A stretch of 64,000 bases of DNA from Plenodomus lindquistii (taxonomy: Eukaryota; Ascomycota; Dothideomycetes; Pleosporales; Leptosphaeriaceae): NCBI GenBank assembly GCA_025504975.1, contig JANUWI010000007.1, forward strand, positions 744,001-808,000. The letters are read 5' to 3'. The notes under the pieces are model-generated. The model ran no database searches and had not been told where the DNA came from. It worked only from the letters and a program-made list of their open reading frames with translations. Position 1 is the first letter of the stretch. Each line of letters begins with the position of its first letter. The translations under genes were made by a program, and so were the position numbers. Below are positions 1 through 11,605 of this stretch, piece after piece.

Positions 1-3000
1 GAAGTCTCGCAAGCTGTAGAACGCATGGAGAGCTTGGATGACGTCCATGTCTGCTGTCTTCGCATAGCTCAAAGTCGCCAGCCACATCGAAATGTCGTAT
101 CGATTACTGCTGCTCGAAGCACTCGGTAGGTGTTGATGGTAAGTACACCAGTACTTAACAAGATGTGGTGAAATATCACCGAGATACTTGGAATCGTATT
201 GGAGGCGTGAACTCTTGAAAGACTCGTCTGCACCAGCGATGGTAGCACGCTGGAAATGAGTTTGGAGCATTCTACTCTTGAGATCCGGGATGGCACTCAG
301 AAGGCCCGCTTGATTGCGTAGTGTCATAATCATCGTCTGATGGGCTCTCGCAGCCCTCACAGTCGGTGGGCCCTGATCTCGACCGTTGTAATAACGGTCA
401 GAACTGCTAGTGTAGTCCTCAGCGCCAAAGCCACAGGCTCGGAAAATGGCTGTGCGTATGTGATCACGCTCTTCCAGAAGGGCATCCGAGGCCATTGCCT
501 TCTGAGCAGTTGCAATAACATCGAAGATTTCATTGTCCGGATGGAATATCGCCATCTTCAGAGCATGATCGAAGATACTGCCCACGGCCGTGCGAAAGTA
601 TGAAAGCTGAGACAGAGATGGAAGAGCGGCGTCCCAGCTGATTTGTTGCATCACTCGTAGGTGCTGCGGGTAAAACTTTCTCTTCGCAGAAAGCTTGCCA
701 ATGCGACCCAGCAATGCAACATGTGTGTCAGTGAGAACATCGAAAGACTTTGTAGCCGCCGAACGAAGGATGTTCAGACTGCTCTCTACCCCGGTTGTCT
801 TCGTCAATCTGTCTGTGCAAGAGTGCGAGGTGAGCGCATGCAACAAGGCCAGGAAGAGCTTGCTACTCATATCTCCAGAATCAACGATACGCCCCAGAAC
901 CTCATCTAGCGTGTACGCATAGACTTTGGTTGCCGCAGATTTGCTGATAGAGACTTCCGTATGCCGGTAGTCCGACATGCGACTGTATCGTATGGTCGAT
1001 TTGTTGAACTCGAGTGGCACAGGGATTAGAACAATACGGCTAGACTGGTTTTTGAGGACAAGCTTGCTCCTCAGACCAACTAACGATCCAACACTCTGGC
1101 GAGGGTCAACAATCATTCCGCGGTACTGATGTGACTGGATTTGTGCCTCCTGATACTTGACAAAAAAGCTAAGCTGCAGTCGTGGAAGCTCGATGTCAAT
1201 ATCGCGGGTCGTCGTATCAAGGATGACATGGATATAGTCAATATCTTCCAAGGCCCGGAGGACGTTCGAGAAGCCCTGTGCAGACGCGCTGGTCTTGTCG
1301 ACTAAGACCTTGTCCACCCTGAGTAACCGCCAAGTTCTAGTGCCAGTATCGTGGTGAAGACGCCACATCTCGTTCTCGGTAGACCACGGAGCACCTCGAG
1401 GTCGGAATTCAACGGTGTTGTTGCTGTGGTTGAACCAGTGTGTGAAGTCAGACACGAACTTCTGGGGAAGTCGGCCTTGGAAAGCTCGCTGCGGAAGCAA
1501 GTCCCAACGTTGAGTGTCCTTGACGGCCACAAGCAGCATGTCTTTGTCCGCCATACCAAAGTGCAGGGTGTAATTGTGATAAGGGGCTTTTGCGCCAAAT
1601 TGGAGACCTGGCTCGTCTGTTGGAACGACCTCTAGCGTCGAGGCTCCGAATAACACCGGATACATACTATGGCGCGTGAACTCCTCAGGCAGTCGGGTCA
1701 GTGGGAGGCCGTTCACAAGAAGTTCCGCTGTCACAAGATTGAAATGAACCGGAAGACTTCCCGATTGAACGAAGACCCAATGCTTTTGGAGCGCTCCCAG
1801 AGGCGTCCAATACCCTCCAGGCGCAGGCTGAAAGGCGGCCCAATTCGTCAATGTGGCTTCATTGAGCCCGGTCCAATCAAGGCTCATGTGAGCGAGCACC
1901 TTATGGAAGTTGCGATACATCATAGCCCTCCAGGACTGAAGCGAGCTCTTGTATAGGCTGGGATGGTCAGACTGTGCCGTGCCATGATTCTCTTGGATCG
2001 TGATGGAGCATATCAGTAGCGTGGAGATAGACGAATTGTGGTGAAGAATGGTGTCGATGTCGGTCTCTGCAACGTCAAAGGTGTCGGTACAAACTAGGGC
2101 AATCTCTGTGGCCCGCGAGTACAACTCAGAGCGCTGATCGTCTTCTGTCGATGTCGAAGCCCGATGCTTCAGCCGAGCAACCCACTTCATGCAGACTTGT
2201 CGAAGTCGATGCAGATAATCGAAAGCCCTGGCCCGGACGTCTGAAGAAGAAGTTAAGCTCAACACGCGTTTCGCTAGTAGTGAGAAAGTCGCAACAGCGC
2301 GGAAGGATTCCCAATTCTCGGCTACACGAATCAGCGCAAGGTCCAGCTGCTGGAGCATGGCGAGCCCGAACGTCGCTTCCTTGAGGATGTCATGAGTTAC
2401 TCGTTCTGTGCGCCCGTTGGACTCCCCGGCTTGTTGAGTAGCCTGGAGAATGAAGCACTGTGTTTCGGCTTTTGTAAAGTCAACAGCAGGCATTGCCAAT
2501 TGTGTGATAACGTTTGAGTAGACCAGCTCACGCCCAAGCGGAATTGATGCCAGAGCTTTGTATTCGTCGACGGAGAAGTGCAGAGGAGTATCGGAGAGGC
2601 TGGCAATGACTTCGTTTGGCTGAACGCCATCTTGCGACGAGGGTGGCTTGTAAGTAAATCGCTCAAGCGCCTTGGAACGCTGTGGTAGTCTGTATCTGCA
2701 CTGTACCGCAACTGCATCTGTCCGGCTGAGCACAGATCCAGTCAGGTGCCTCAAGGTCTTGTCATAATATTCCAGCTTCAAGGCGTTGCTGAGGCAGACA
2801 TCGTGCTCCTTCAGGAGATGTACGGCCTTCTTCTGCTTCCTGTGGGTGACACTATGCGGTTTGATCGTAGAGAGCGGGACAATGCGACGCTCACGATAAT
2901 GCGCTGAGAGTAGGCTGCGGATGTCATTATGCGTGTCGAGCGTAAATGTGTAGTCTGGCGTCGACGGGTTCTTGTTCTTGAAGCCAAGCACAGAGGCGAT

Positions 3001-5171
3001 AATGTATGCAGACGTGTCTCGCCAATCGCCGTACACTCTCGGTATCTGCAGTTCAAATACTGTCGCTTTGGCGACCGACGACACGGAAGACACGGGCCAT
3101 TCGTGGATGTGAATGCCAAGTTTCTCAGCCCGATCTTTCTGAGCACATCGCGAGCACCACCTGGCGTGACGTGTTGATGTGTAGCCGAAGCGACGGTTGT
3201 ATACGTATGTTTCGGTGTCGCAGACTCCGATGGTGTAGGCGTTCATGTACTTCTCGTACTCAGTCTTGAGCCTGGCCAATTCCTGGCATTTCTGCTGCCT
3301 TTTGTGCTTTGCATCGCGTTCTATCTGCGCCAAGGTGGCCTGAAGCTGGGCATCGCGGTCAAAGTACCTCACAGCGAACGATGCTGTGTCTCCAAAATTC
3401 CGATAGACTGACGGACGGGATTTAGTTGCTGTGGTCCTTCTGGATGAAGCGTAGGTTTCGACGATATGTAGGCGCTCCATTTGCGCCTTGAGAGGGAGAA
3501 CAAGGCATTGCAGCTCGATCAAATCAACCTCAGGATCGTATTCCAGCAACAAAGGATGGATGTGGCATGCAGATCTATCGCAAGCGACCCAAAGCTCCAC
3601 AAGTGTGAGATACATGATCGACATGCTCACAGGCACATCAGCATATAGGACGTGAGCGTCGCCGTGATAAGCTTCGATCAGGCCACGAAGTGTAGCACAG
3701 GTGTCCGTGTTTTGAAGATGCCCCCGAGTCCAATTCTGCAGATGCTGTGCGACCCAGGCTTCTACCGCCGCAAGACCGAAGACTTTGTCACTACCACTGC
3801 CGAAAGGTGCAGTAGGAAAGTCAGAAGATTGGTATTGTGGATAGGTGGATGACGGTTTGAACTGAGACGATGAAGCATCCTGCTTTCGATTCGCAGCGTT
3901 GGAAAGGAATGCATCTAGGGGCGGTAGAGTCATTTGGAGATCGTCCTCAGGTCGAAGGCGTTTCACTATGGCTGTCTTGATGTCGGCTTCGGGATCGGCT
4001 GTGAGGTCTGACCATTGCTTCTCCAAGAAACTGTGTGCGCTGAAGATGTCCTTCTTGATCTCATCTGCCCAGTCAAGTCGAAGACTGGATGCTTGTTTCG
4101 ACAAAGCGAGCTTGCGTAATCGGCGGTGCAACTTCGCGGACGTGATATGAACAGTTTCACTGCCCAGAGCGTTCCATTCGCTCTTAACCTATGACGGAGT
4201 CTCTTGTCAGTCAACTGCACACCACAAAGACGATCGAGAAAGATTGGATGGATAACGTACCAGATTGACGATGCGTGCAAGCATATACGCCATGAAGGGT
4301 TTGAACAAACCGCTGCCATCACCAGTGAGAGTACTCTCGCGAGTGAAGAGGAGCTGGAGTGTGACACGAATGAGTAACCACAGAGGCGATCTTCGCCATG
4401 GATGCAAGCAATTGTCCCAAAGCACGTCTTCGCGGGTGTGCTTGGTGATACGCTCGACTTCTGTTGTCTGGCCATGCGCTGTCACAACGCTGAGAAGAAA
4501 ATCTGTGACTAAGCCTGGATGGGTAGTGTCTCGGCTTTCTGTTTGGTCGACGTCGTTCTTGCGGACCTCAGGACGGAAGTCCGGGGCCGTCTGAGTCGTC
4601 ATCTTGGCGATTGTACTCGCGAGAGACTTGCGGAGGTCTGACTGACCCATGTTGCGCCTTGGTACCCGTGCAGCGTATCCGGGGAATGAGCGTATGAGAC
4701 GGCCGGCTCCCATCGCTGAGACGTTGGTCGGGGAGAGCTCGAAGAATTCAAACACTACATCTTCAGCACGTCGGCTCACAAGGATTGCCTGCAGTTGCGA
4801 AGACGCAATTAGTGAGTGATCTCAGGCTCTGAATTATAGACACTTACAGCATTCTGCTCCTTGACTTCAAGCGGTACGACTCCACGGAGTTCACCGCGCA
4901 CACATTTAGCTAAGAGCGCTTCCAGTGACACCTCGCTCACATGTCCGTGACCATCTCGGCCATGGAGAAGATTCTGAATGGTTTCGATTGCAGATTGTAC
5001 TGTCGCTTGTTGCTTGCCTTCCACGTTATCCCTCAGGTCGAGCAGAGCGTGGGTCACAAGCTCAATCAACTCCCGCTCAAGTACCGGGTCGTGATCATCT
5101 TCTTGCGGCAAATTTGGAGGGAGAACCACATGGTGGTAAATGTACGCAATGGCGTCAGCCGAAGGAGACAT
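1..5171 (-). CDS. Giant DUF6606/DUF3638-family protein, N-terminal part (partial)
   Basis: Three exons read on the minus strand: 5171-4848, 4788-4261 and 4188 to beyond position 1, with phase-0 introns of 59 and 72 bp. About 1,680 residues lie in the window; family members are usually around 3,000 residues, so the C-terminal half is missing. The N-terminus has the family signature IYHHVVLPPNLPQEDD, followed after the first intron by SRRAEDVVFEFFELSPTN. Further in, a segment with NGLPLTRLP and HWFNHSNNTVEFRPRGAPW is typical of the region before the DUF3638 domain. The start is the ATG at 5171; the frame also extends upstream to a GTG, which is not a eukaryotic start. The family is widespread in ascomycetes and basidiomycetes; its C-terminal half is thought to be ubiquitin/nuclease-like but its biochemical role is not established. 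Identity of the family is confident, function is not. Confidence 0.88.
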
Positions 5172-6350
5172 CCTCTTCAGGTGCGCTGGCGGCACGCGCG
5201 GCCTGGAGGGAGTAGATCAGCACGAACTCATTCCAAACGTATCGCCTGAGCGAGTCGTTGATGCAAATGACTGACCTTGTATTCGGAAGCAACACAGGCC
5301 CAATGAGTATCGAAGTCAAACAAGACTGTAAAGGTCGCAAGGCGGTAACGCACGAGGCCGGCGGGTGTAACAAAAATCGATGTTGACGAGCAGCCCAAAA
5401 AAGTGAGGTAAGAGAAAATTTGCTAAGCTGGATAGAATCGCACACAAACAGAGGAAAGTTTGCTCATTTTAACCTCTGACGCAGAGGCAAACAGACTCAC
5501 CTTCACCTTGCGATATCCCACTGTCTCACTACTACGCCGCAGACTGTGGCGCGACTGCGACAACATCCCATGCCCAGCATCCTTATCTTGCATAGCCACA
5601 TGATATGATGGTATCTGAATGCCTGACAGCCTGGAGTGAAACCGATTTCGGTGCTTGTGAGCGTATCAACTCATTGGGTTGGCGGGCGCGTAGCGTGCGG
5701 CGTGGGCAGGGTAGGCAGCACTTCATGCAATGGAATCCTTCCAATATTCAGAGCACCACATTGTCGCGTAGGTAGCAATCAGACACCATTTTTAGGATTC
5801 CTTCTCTTGTTGCCTTGGAAATGTGATGTACTCAGCCGGTGTGGTAGGACGCAGCGTGACGGGCCGACGCGACTCGATGCGGTGACGCGCCGCCGCTCAG
5901 CTCGCCGCCTGTGTCCTGGAGCTGAGAACATATGCATCATGCAAAGACGAGATAGTCAGGCGATGTAGAACGGCAATGCACAAACAAACAAACTCTCTAC
6001 TCCGACAATGACGACAGAGAGGGCGTCGAAAGTCGCAGGAAGCGACCATGGAAGTCAGTCAACGCCACTAGCCCTTTCGGGGCCGTCACGCGTCTACTTC
6101 GTGTGCAGACATCAAATGCGCAGCACAACACCATGCACATTCTTCAGTACTATGTACTTCTCTATTCTGACCTGCAATCACGATCGTGTGTTTCAAAAGC
6201 CCAAGGCCAATGAGATGAATACTGTTAGCGACACCTCGTGATGCATAGGTAACGCACTTAGGATGGTCACTCAAATGACCTGACACTCAGCACGTATGTG
6301 TACCAACAGCTCATTCATGGATACCACATCTTTAGTCACGAACATCATTC
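5172..6350. other. Intergenic, promoter side of the DUF6606 gene
   Basis: About 1.2 kb without a supportable gene. It contains the upstream region of the DUF6606/DUF3638 gene and the 3' flank of the hypothetical gene that ends at 6351. Only short overlapping ORFs on both strands are present, and I saw no tRNA-like B box or repeat. Confidence 0.6.
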
Positions 6351-7484
6351 TCACATCCTCCGATTCCTCCGATTCTCCTCTTCCCACCACTCCATCCACC
6401 CCTTACTACTATCATCCCACCCCCCAAACTCCCCACCCACTTCCTCCTCGTCAAGAACCGGCAACCCATCAAACCCCAACAACCCATCACCATCCCTCCC
6501 GCCCTCCTCCCGAAACCAATATACCTCCCTCTCCCCCGTCACCGCATACGCATGTCCATACTCCTTGTCACCAGGTACGCACATGAATCCCTTTAGATAG
6601 ATGGGTGGATATGTACGCTCTTTCCTATTCTCAGTCTTCCCCTTCTCCTTCCCCTTGTCCTTCTTGTTATTATTCTGAATCTCATTCTTGTTGTTATTCG
6701 TAGCTTTGCCTTTGCCTTTGCCCTTACGCGAACCAGATATCCGCGTCGGCGTCGGCGTCCCCAACTCCCCACCCCGCACTCTCGGTGCACGCGCAGACGC
6801 AGATGCAGATGCAGACGTCTCACCCCAGAGCCTCGCCATCTCCCTCTCTATCTCTATATCCACTTCGTCCCAGGGCGTTGCATGTCGGGCTGTCAGGAGT
6901 CCAGGTCGTGGGTCGTCATACTGCGATGCTACACGGGTGTTTGGGGCTGGACGAAAGCGTGGGTGCGAGATTTTGCGCTCGCGTTCGCGGGGTTGTTCGC
7001 AGGAGAGGGAGGAGTAGGTTGTGGTGTGTAGGGAGGCGCGTTGGGAGAATGCTGAGTTGTGGTGGGGGAAGGCGGAGAGGGGTTCTTGTTGGGTGAGTGG
7101 GATGTCGTTGTCGGCGTCGTCGGCGGTGGAGAGGATTGATGGGTTGGGTGGGGTGGGGGGTGGTGGTGGTGAGTGGAAGATAGTTTGGCTTGGATTAGAG
7201 GGTGGTGGTGAGCCGAAGATAGATCGTGTGGGAGCTGGTGGTGAACCGAAGATAGACTGGACAGGAAAGGGGCGTAGTGGGATTGTATTTGCATCTAGCA
7301 CTGAAGTAGCTTTTGAAGATGAAGATACAGCGTCGACTGTTCTCGGGGCAACAATGCCTGGCCCAAAAATCGACGTATTGTTGCGCTCTGGAGATGATGG
7401 AGGTAGTGTGGATCTGGAGAAAGATTCCATGGATATGTGGGAGACGTTGCGGTGAGATGTGGACTGGGAGTTTGAATGTGCCAT
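6351..7484 (-). CDS. Hypothetical low-complexity protein with SIFGSPP repeats
   Basis: Single uninterrupted ORF of 377 codons starting at an ATG at 7484. I do not recognise the family. The N-terminal half is Ser/Pro-rich and contains three tandem variants of a short repeat (SIFGSPPAPTR, SIFGSPPPSNPS, TIFHSPPPP), visible as a DNA repeat around 7190-7260. The middle carries a short predicted helix with DEVDIEIEREMARLWGE, then a Lys/Gly/Asn-rich basic stretch (GKGKGKATNNNK) that could be a nuclear localisation signal. The C-terminus is more ordered-looking and aromatic (IYLKGFMCVPGDKEYGHAYA, then VYWFREEGG) and ends in an acidic, Trp-rich tail. The ordered C-terminus and length support a real gene. 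The strong bias also opens long antisense ORFs, so expression evidence would matter. Function unknown. Confidence 0.55.
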   Translation of the reverse strand: MAHSNSQSTSHRNVSHISMESFSRSTLPPSSPERNNTSIFGPGIVAPRTVDAVSSSSKATSVLDANTIPLRPFPVQSIFGSPPAPTRSIFGSPPPSNPSQTIFHSPPPPPTPPNPSILSTADDADNDIPLTQQEPLSAFPHHNSAFSQRASLHTTTYSSLSCEQPRERERKISHPRFRPAPNTRVASQYDDPRPGLLTARHATPWDEVDIEIEREMARLWGETSASASASARAPRVRGGELGTPTPTRISGSRKGKGKGKATNNNKNEIQNNNKKDKGKEKGKTENRKERTYPPIYLKGFMCVPGDKEYGHAYAVTGEREVYWFREEGGRDGDGLLGFDGLPVLDEEEVGGEFGGWDDSSKGWMEWWEEENRRNRRM

Positions 7485-8041
7485 GGTGTGTTTTTGCTGT
7501 ACACGATGGTGATGAGGTGGCTATATGAGAGGGCGGAGATGTGCCTTCTGCTGGTGTGTGAGGGCTGCTGTTGAGGAGTTTGGAGAGATGTCTTTTATCG
7601 AGATTTGAAAGGGCTACGTATGCTCCCCGACTTATTGTGTGTATGTTGTGAAGACTCCAATATTCGCTACCAAGGTAGTCATGCATAGTCCAACTACTTC
7701 GACCACGAAATCACATTCTGCATGGTTAGCGTACCTCAAGAACCACGAATGTAAATATACTTATTGATTGTTCGTCTAGACTACCTGGTAGTGCTCATCA
7801 TTGCCGCTCATTCTCAAGGACTTGCGACACCGATATCTGGGTATAATCGCACCGTAGCCTGGTTCCCATATACCCGAACTCCATTTCGAGAGGGCAGCCG
7901 CAGTAGCTTGACCTCGACACGCAGACCCATGTGCGTCTAACGATTTGACCGCAAAGAAATTCCAAACGCCATTCGTGAAAACACTTTTCGTTAAAATATT
8001 CGTGAATCGACCCGCGATCCGAAACAGACGTGAACAATCCT
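7485..8041. other. Intergenic, no gene seen
   Basis: Roughly 560 bp between the hypothetical gene starting at 7484 (leftward) and the end of the RING-finger gene at 8042. It must hold the former's promoter and the latter's 3' UTR. Nothing else is recognisable. Confidence 0.6.
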
Positions 8042-9619
8042 TTATAGCTTAGTGTCCTGCCGATTCGAGTCGCTCAGCCTGCGGAATGGGCCTTGAAACG
8101 CTGAGCTAGGACCTGGTCTAGATCCAGTAGCTCGTGTTTCACTGCTTCCACTGGCCGTTGCAGTTGTGCTACCGGAATTGCGAGCCGTGGAATTTGAGCG
8201 CTGGTGAATGGTTGCGCTGACGAGCCACTGCAGATGCATGCGCATACTGCTGATAGCCGCATTAGCATGCAACATTTCGTCTTTGGCGCGTTGGCTTTCG
8301 TTGATAATCATCATGTTGGTGCGGCCGTCGAGGTCAGTGAGGGCGTTGGCGATGCGAGACACTTCTTCGCGAAGGGAGTCGTGCAGTGTAAGGAGGTGGT
8401 GGACTTGTGAGTCAAAAGGTGGCTGGGCGGTCGTACTCTCGGTACCTGGTGCCACCGGTGGAAATGAAGCTGGAGGAAGGCGGAAATCAGGCGTCGGCGC
8501 TTGAGGATCGGCGTCATTTGCGTCCAATGGGTCGGTGACTGGATAGGAAGAGTCGTTGCCGTTGGAAGGGTACAAGTAGTTTGTGATGTTGGTGAGGCCA
8601 TCTTCAAGGATGCCAACCTTCCTGCTGAGAGGTTCAAGCCGTGCCTCGTTTCTCTCGATCCTGGCTTGTTGTTCGCGGAAATGCGGCGCCATGGTCGCCA
8701 TCGCACAGCCTGTTTCATGCTCGAGCACAGTGGCGCGTTCGGAGCTGAACTTGCAGCCTACGATTGCGCCCTGGCACGAGACGATGTATTTGGGACAGGT
8801 GTTGTTGATGTGCGACTTGAGGTCCAGTCGAAGGAGGTCGGCAGAGCATAGTGTGCATGTCGTTGTCCGGTTGAAGCAGATGCTGCGTTGGTGCTCCTGA
8901 AGAGATGTTAGTACAAAGTCTTAGCATAGCAACTCAGTGAAACGTACCTCGAGGTCCTTCTTCATGACCGAGGTGCGACAGTCCTCACAGCTGACTGTGT
9001 AGTGCAAGCACCCCTTGTGGAAGTCCTTCTGGGAGATTTGCAGGCGACAGTCCCGACCAGAGCATTCCACCGGCGTGTATTCGCAGTACAGCATGACATG
9101 GTCGTTGACATTGACGCGCTGAGCAACCCAGTCGCAGCCAGCCTTGCTATTCGAGCACTTGACCACCAGCTCGTCCAGCATCGTCTCTATGATCCTGGGC
9201 ACCGGGCGAATGTCCTTGTCGCTCTCCACCCTGGTGCGACACGTGGGACATGTCCTACGCCCATTTGGCTGGGGGGCCCAGGCATGGTCGAGACAGTCGC
9301 GGCAAAAGTAGTGCTCGCAGGACAGCTGGACGGGCTTGTCAAAGGGCGCGTGGCAGATGAGGCAGATGAGGTTGCTGTCGGGCGTGGAGACGTATTCGAG
9401 CGACTGCAGCTCGGGCGGGACCTTGACGATTCGGCTGTGGCGGCGCTTGGAAGAGGGCGAGTTTGACGCTCTTAGGGCCAAGGGAGACGGGCTGCTAGGA
9501 GGAGCTCCAACCGTGACTCTGTCGTCGGCCTCGGGCACGCCGCCGCTGTGCAGGCTGTGGGTTGACGCCTGCGAGCTGCGGCGGTCGTTGGGCGGGGGAA
9601 TGGGGCTGGGCGAGGACAT
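8042..9619 (-). CDS. RING-finger / TRAF-type zinc-finger protein, probable E3 ubiquitin ligase
   Basis: Two exons, 9619-8948 and 8896-8042, joined across a 51-bp phase-0 intron with a clear CTAAC branch site; product 508 residues. Residues about 86-127 form a C3HC4 RING (CLICHAPF ... CEHYFCRDC ... CPTC). This is followed by Cys/His-rich segments characteristic of TRAF-type zinc fingers (CSNSKAGCDW, CSGRDCRLQISQKDFHKGC, CTLCSADLLRLDLKSHINNTC), to about residue 260. A predicted coiled-coil stretch (ARIERNEARLEPLSRKVGIL) and a Ser/Thr-rich disordered tail complete the protein. The architecture is that of fungal TRAF-like E3 ligases, which transfer ubiquitin from an E2 to unidentified substrates. 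The ATG at 9619 is the first in frame; a longer reading would need a GTG. Diverges from the syntaxin gene at 10177. Confidence 0.85.
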
Positions 9620-10176
9620 GTTTACGTGTAGCGAGGTTGTGTAGAGAGCCAAATCCACGCAGTGTTGTCATACGTCTCGCCCCAGCAACGGTGTGGGGGT
9701 GGGGTGAGCTGTGCTGCAGAGGACTCGGAGGATGGCGGCTTGCTCAGAGCGCCGCATCAAATCTTATATAACAGCGGCAGCCGAGCAGTGACAGGGCTAC
9801 ACCACCGGAATGTAGCCCAAAGTGAGCAAGCATGCGCGCAGCTGTTGGTCGTGCAAGAGTGAGACAGGCGGTCGACCTACTGTAACGCCCCGAAGCCAAG
9901 GGGGGGCCGGTCCGTCGATCTGGCTCCAGACTCCGCTCTTCCGTCGTCGTCACAGCACCAGCCAGCCTTGCCGACTCCACTTGCCTGCGCCTGAGACTGC
10001 CCGTGGTACTTGCAACATTACATCGCAACTCAAACGTTAATTGCACAAATCGCGTGATATTCGTTGATATTGTCTGTACATAGCCATTACTGCAATTGCA
10101 ACAACAGGCTGCAGCGCATTGCTCCTTCCGAGGCTCCCCATCTCCAACACGTCCAACTACCACCACCACACCTAAC
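9620..10176. promoter_or_regulatory. Divergent promoter region, RING gene / syntaxin gene
   Basis: 557 bp between the start codons of two outward-facing genes, so it must contain both promoters. The half nearest the syntaxin gene is C-rich and pyrimidine-biased, as is common just upstream of filamentous-fungal start codons. No specific binding site could be assigned. Confidence 0.55.
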
Positions 10177-11056
10177 ATGTCGACAAACCCGCCACAACTC
10201 TTCCTCCTGGCAGACCACATCAAGCTGTCATTACTGGAACGTCAACGAGCCATCTCCCTCAACCTCTCGCCCAACAGCCAAGATGGCCAGATATCGCGAA
10301 GTCTCGAACAGTTGCGCAACGGCATCGAATCACTCGAGAGCCAAGTAGCAGACACGGCAGACGAGTAGGCCTCGCACCCATCCCACCCCAATCACCCATC
10401 CTCCAACTAACCTTCCCCCCTCCAGATCAATAACATCCCAACTCCCCCGCCTACGCGCCCAACTCACAGACCTAACCACGCAATTCGACCGCGCCTCCTC
10501 CTCCTCAACCACCAGCAACACCTCGCCCCCCTCCTCAACCCTCACAACCCCCAACAACCCCTCCCTAACCCCCTCCTTCACCGCCGCAAAAACAAAACCC
10601 CACCTCCCAAGATCCCCCTCAAAAACCGTCCGCTTCACAGACACCTCCTCCGAATCCAACCCCCCCTCCCCAACCGAAGCCGCAACCCGCGCCTCCCTCT
10701 TCCCCTACCGCGACGACCCCACCGCCGACGCAACCCCAGACCACTCAACCCTCGACAACCAACAAATCCACGCCTACCACAGCCGCGTAATCGCCGACCA
10801 AGACGACCAGCTCGACGCCCTAGGCGCGAGTATCGGGCGCCAGCGCGAATTAAGCATGCAGATTGGGGATGAGCTGGATGGTCAGGTTATGCTGTTGGAT
10901 GATGTGGAGGAAGGGGTTGATCGGCATGCGGCCCAGTTTTTGAGGGCGAGGGGCAGGCTGGATCGGTTTTCGAAAAAGGCAAGGGAGAATTGGAGTTTGA
11001 CGGTTATTGTCGTGTTGATTGTCGTTTTGGTGCTGTTGATTGTGATTACAAAGTGA
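10177..11056 (+). CDS. Syntaxin-8-like Qc-SNARE
   Basis: Two exons, 10177-10364 and 10426-11056, with a 61-bp phase-2 intron (GTAGG ... CTAAC ... CAG); product 272 residues. The N-terminal part is helical (PPQLFLLADHIKLSLLERQR), followed by a Ser/Thr/Pro-rich linker. A t-SNARE motif lies at about residues 180-245; the stretch IGDELDGQVMLLDDVEEGVD carries the ionic-layer glutamine in the usual heptad pattern. The C-terminus is a single membrane anchor (LTVIVVLIVVLVLLIVI) ending in TK, so the protein is tail-anchored. This layout matches fungal Syn8/syntaxin 8, which acts in endosome and vacuole membrane fusion. Confidence in a Qc-SNARE is high; the exact orthologue (Syn8 versus another Qc) is an inference. 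Confidence 0.85.
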
Positions 11057-11605
11057 TGGCGGGGGTGTTGGGAGTGGTGATGGGAGTGGGAGTGGTGGGA
11101 TGAGTGTATATATTGAGGGCATAGATGGGCGTTTTGGGGAGCATGGTGGGTTTTATACAGCTGTTGGACTTGGTTCGCTATATATAAGATGGGATTATAA
11201 CATAATATATCGTATGTTGATAGGTCAAGAAGAGGTCATGGTTACTTGCATCTTTCATTGCTAATACAACCTCACCCCATGTTGCTCAACATTCAGGTCT
11301 CCACCAAGGTTTCGTTATATACCGTATGCTGCTCAGGCACCCAAAACGCCACGCCTGATGCAAACAACGAGTTAAGAATATCTAAGACAAAACAAAAGAG
11401 CCCAAGCCATGAATTGGGACCAATAGAGGGTACGGATGATACGCGAGCCTGAAGGGTATCATTGTGGGTGGATATACAAATGGAATTTCGCTCCTCAACG
11501 TAATGTGATGATGCTTTTTGTAGGAATGTGCAATGTGCGGTGCTTCGAGGTCGGAATCGCGAGGGATGTTGAGGATGTTGTGCTTGCGATGCAAATGAGG
11601 GCGGA
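11057..11605. other. Convergent 3' flanks, no gene
   Basis: About 550 bp between the convergent ends of the syntaxin gene and the mitochondrial carrier gene. It holds the two 3' UTRs and terminators and includes an AT-rich stretch near 11180-11225. Short ORFs here are not supported. Confidence 0.6.

Noticed and set aside
6688..7455. Plus-strand ORFs of 103-144 codons opposite the SIFGSPP-repeat protein
   Set aside because: Antisense to a longer ORF with an ATG start and an ordered C-terminus; they look like reflections of its low-complexity repeats. Confidence in either strand is moderate.
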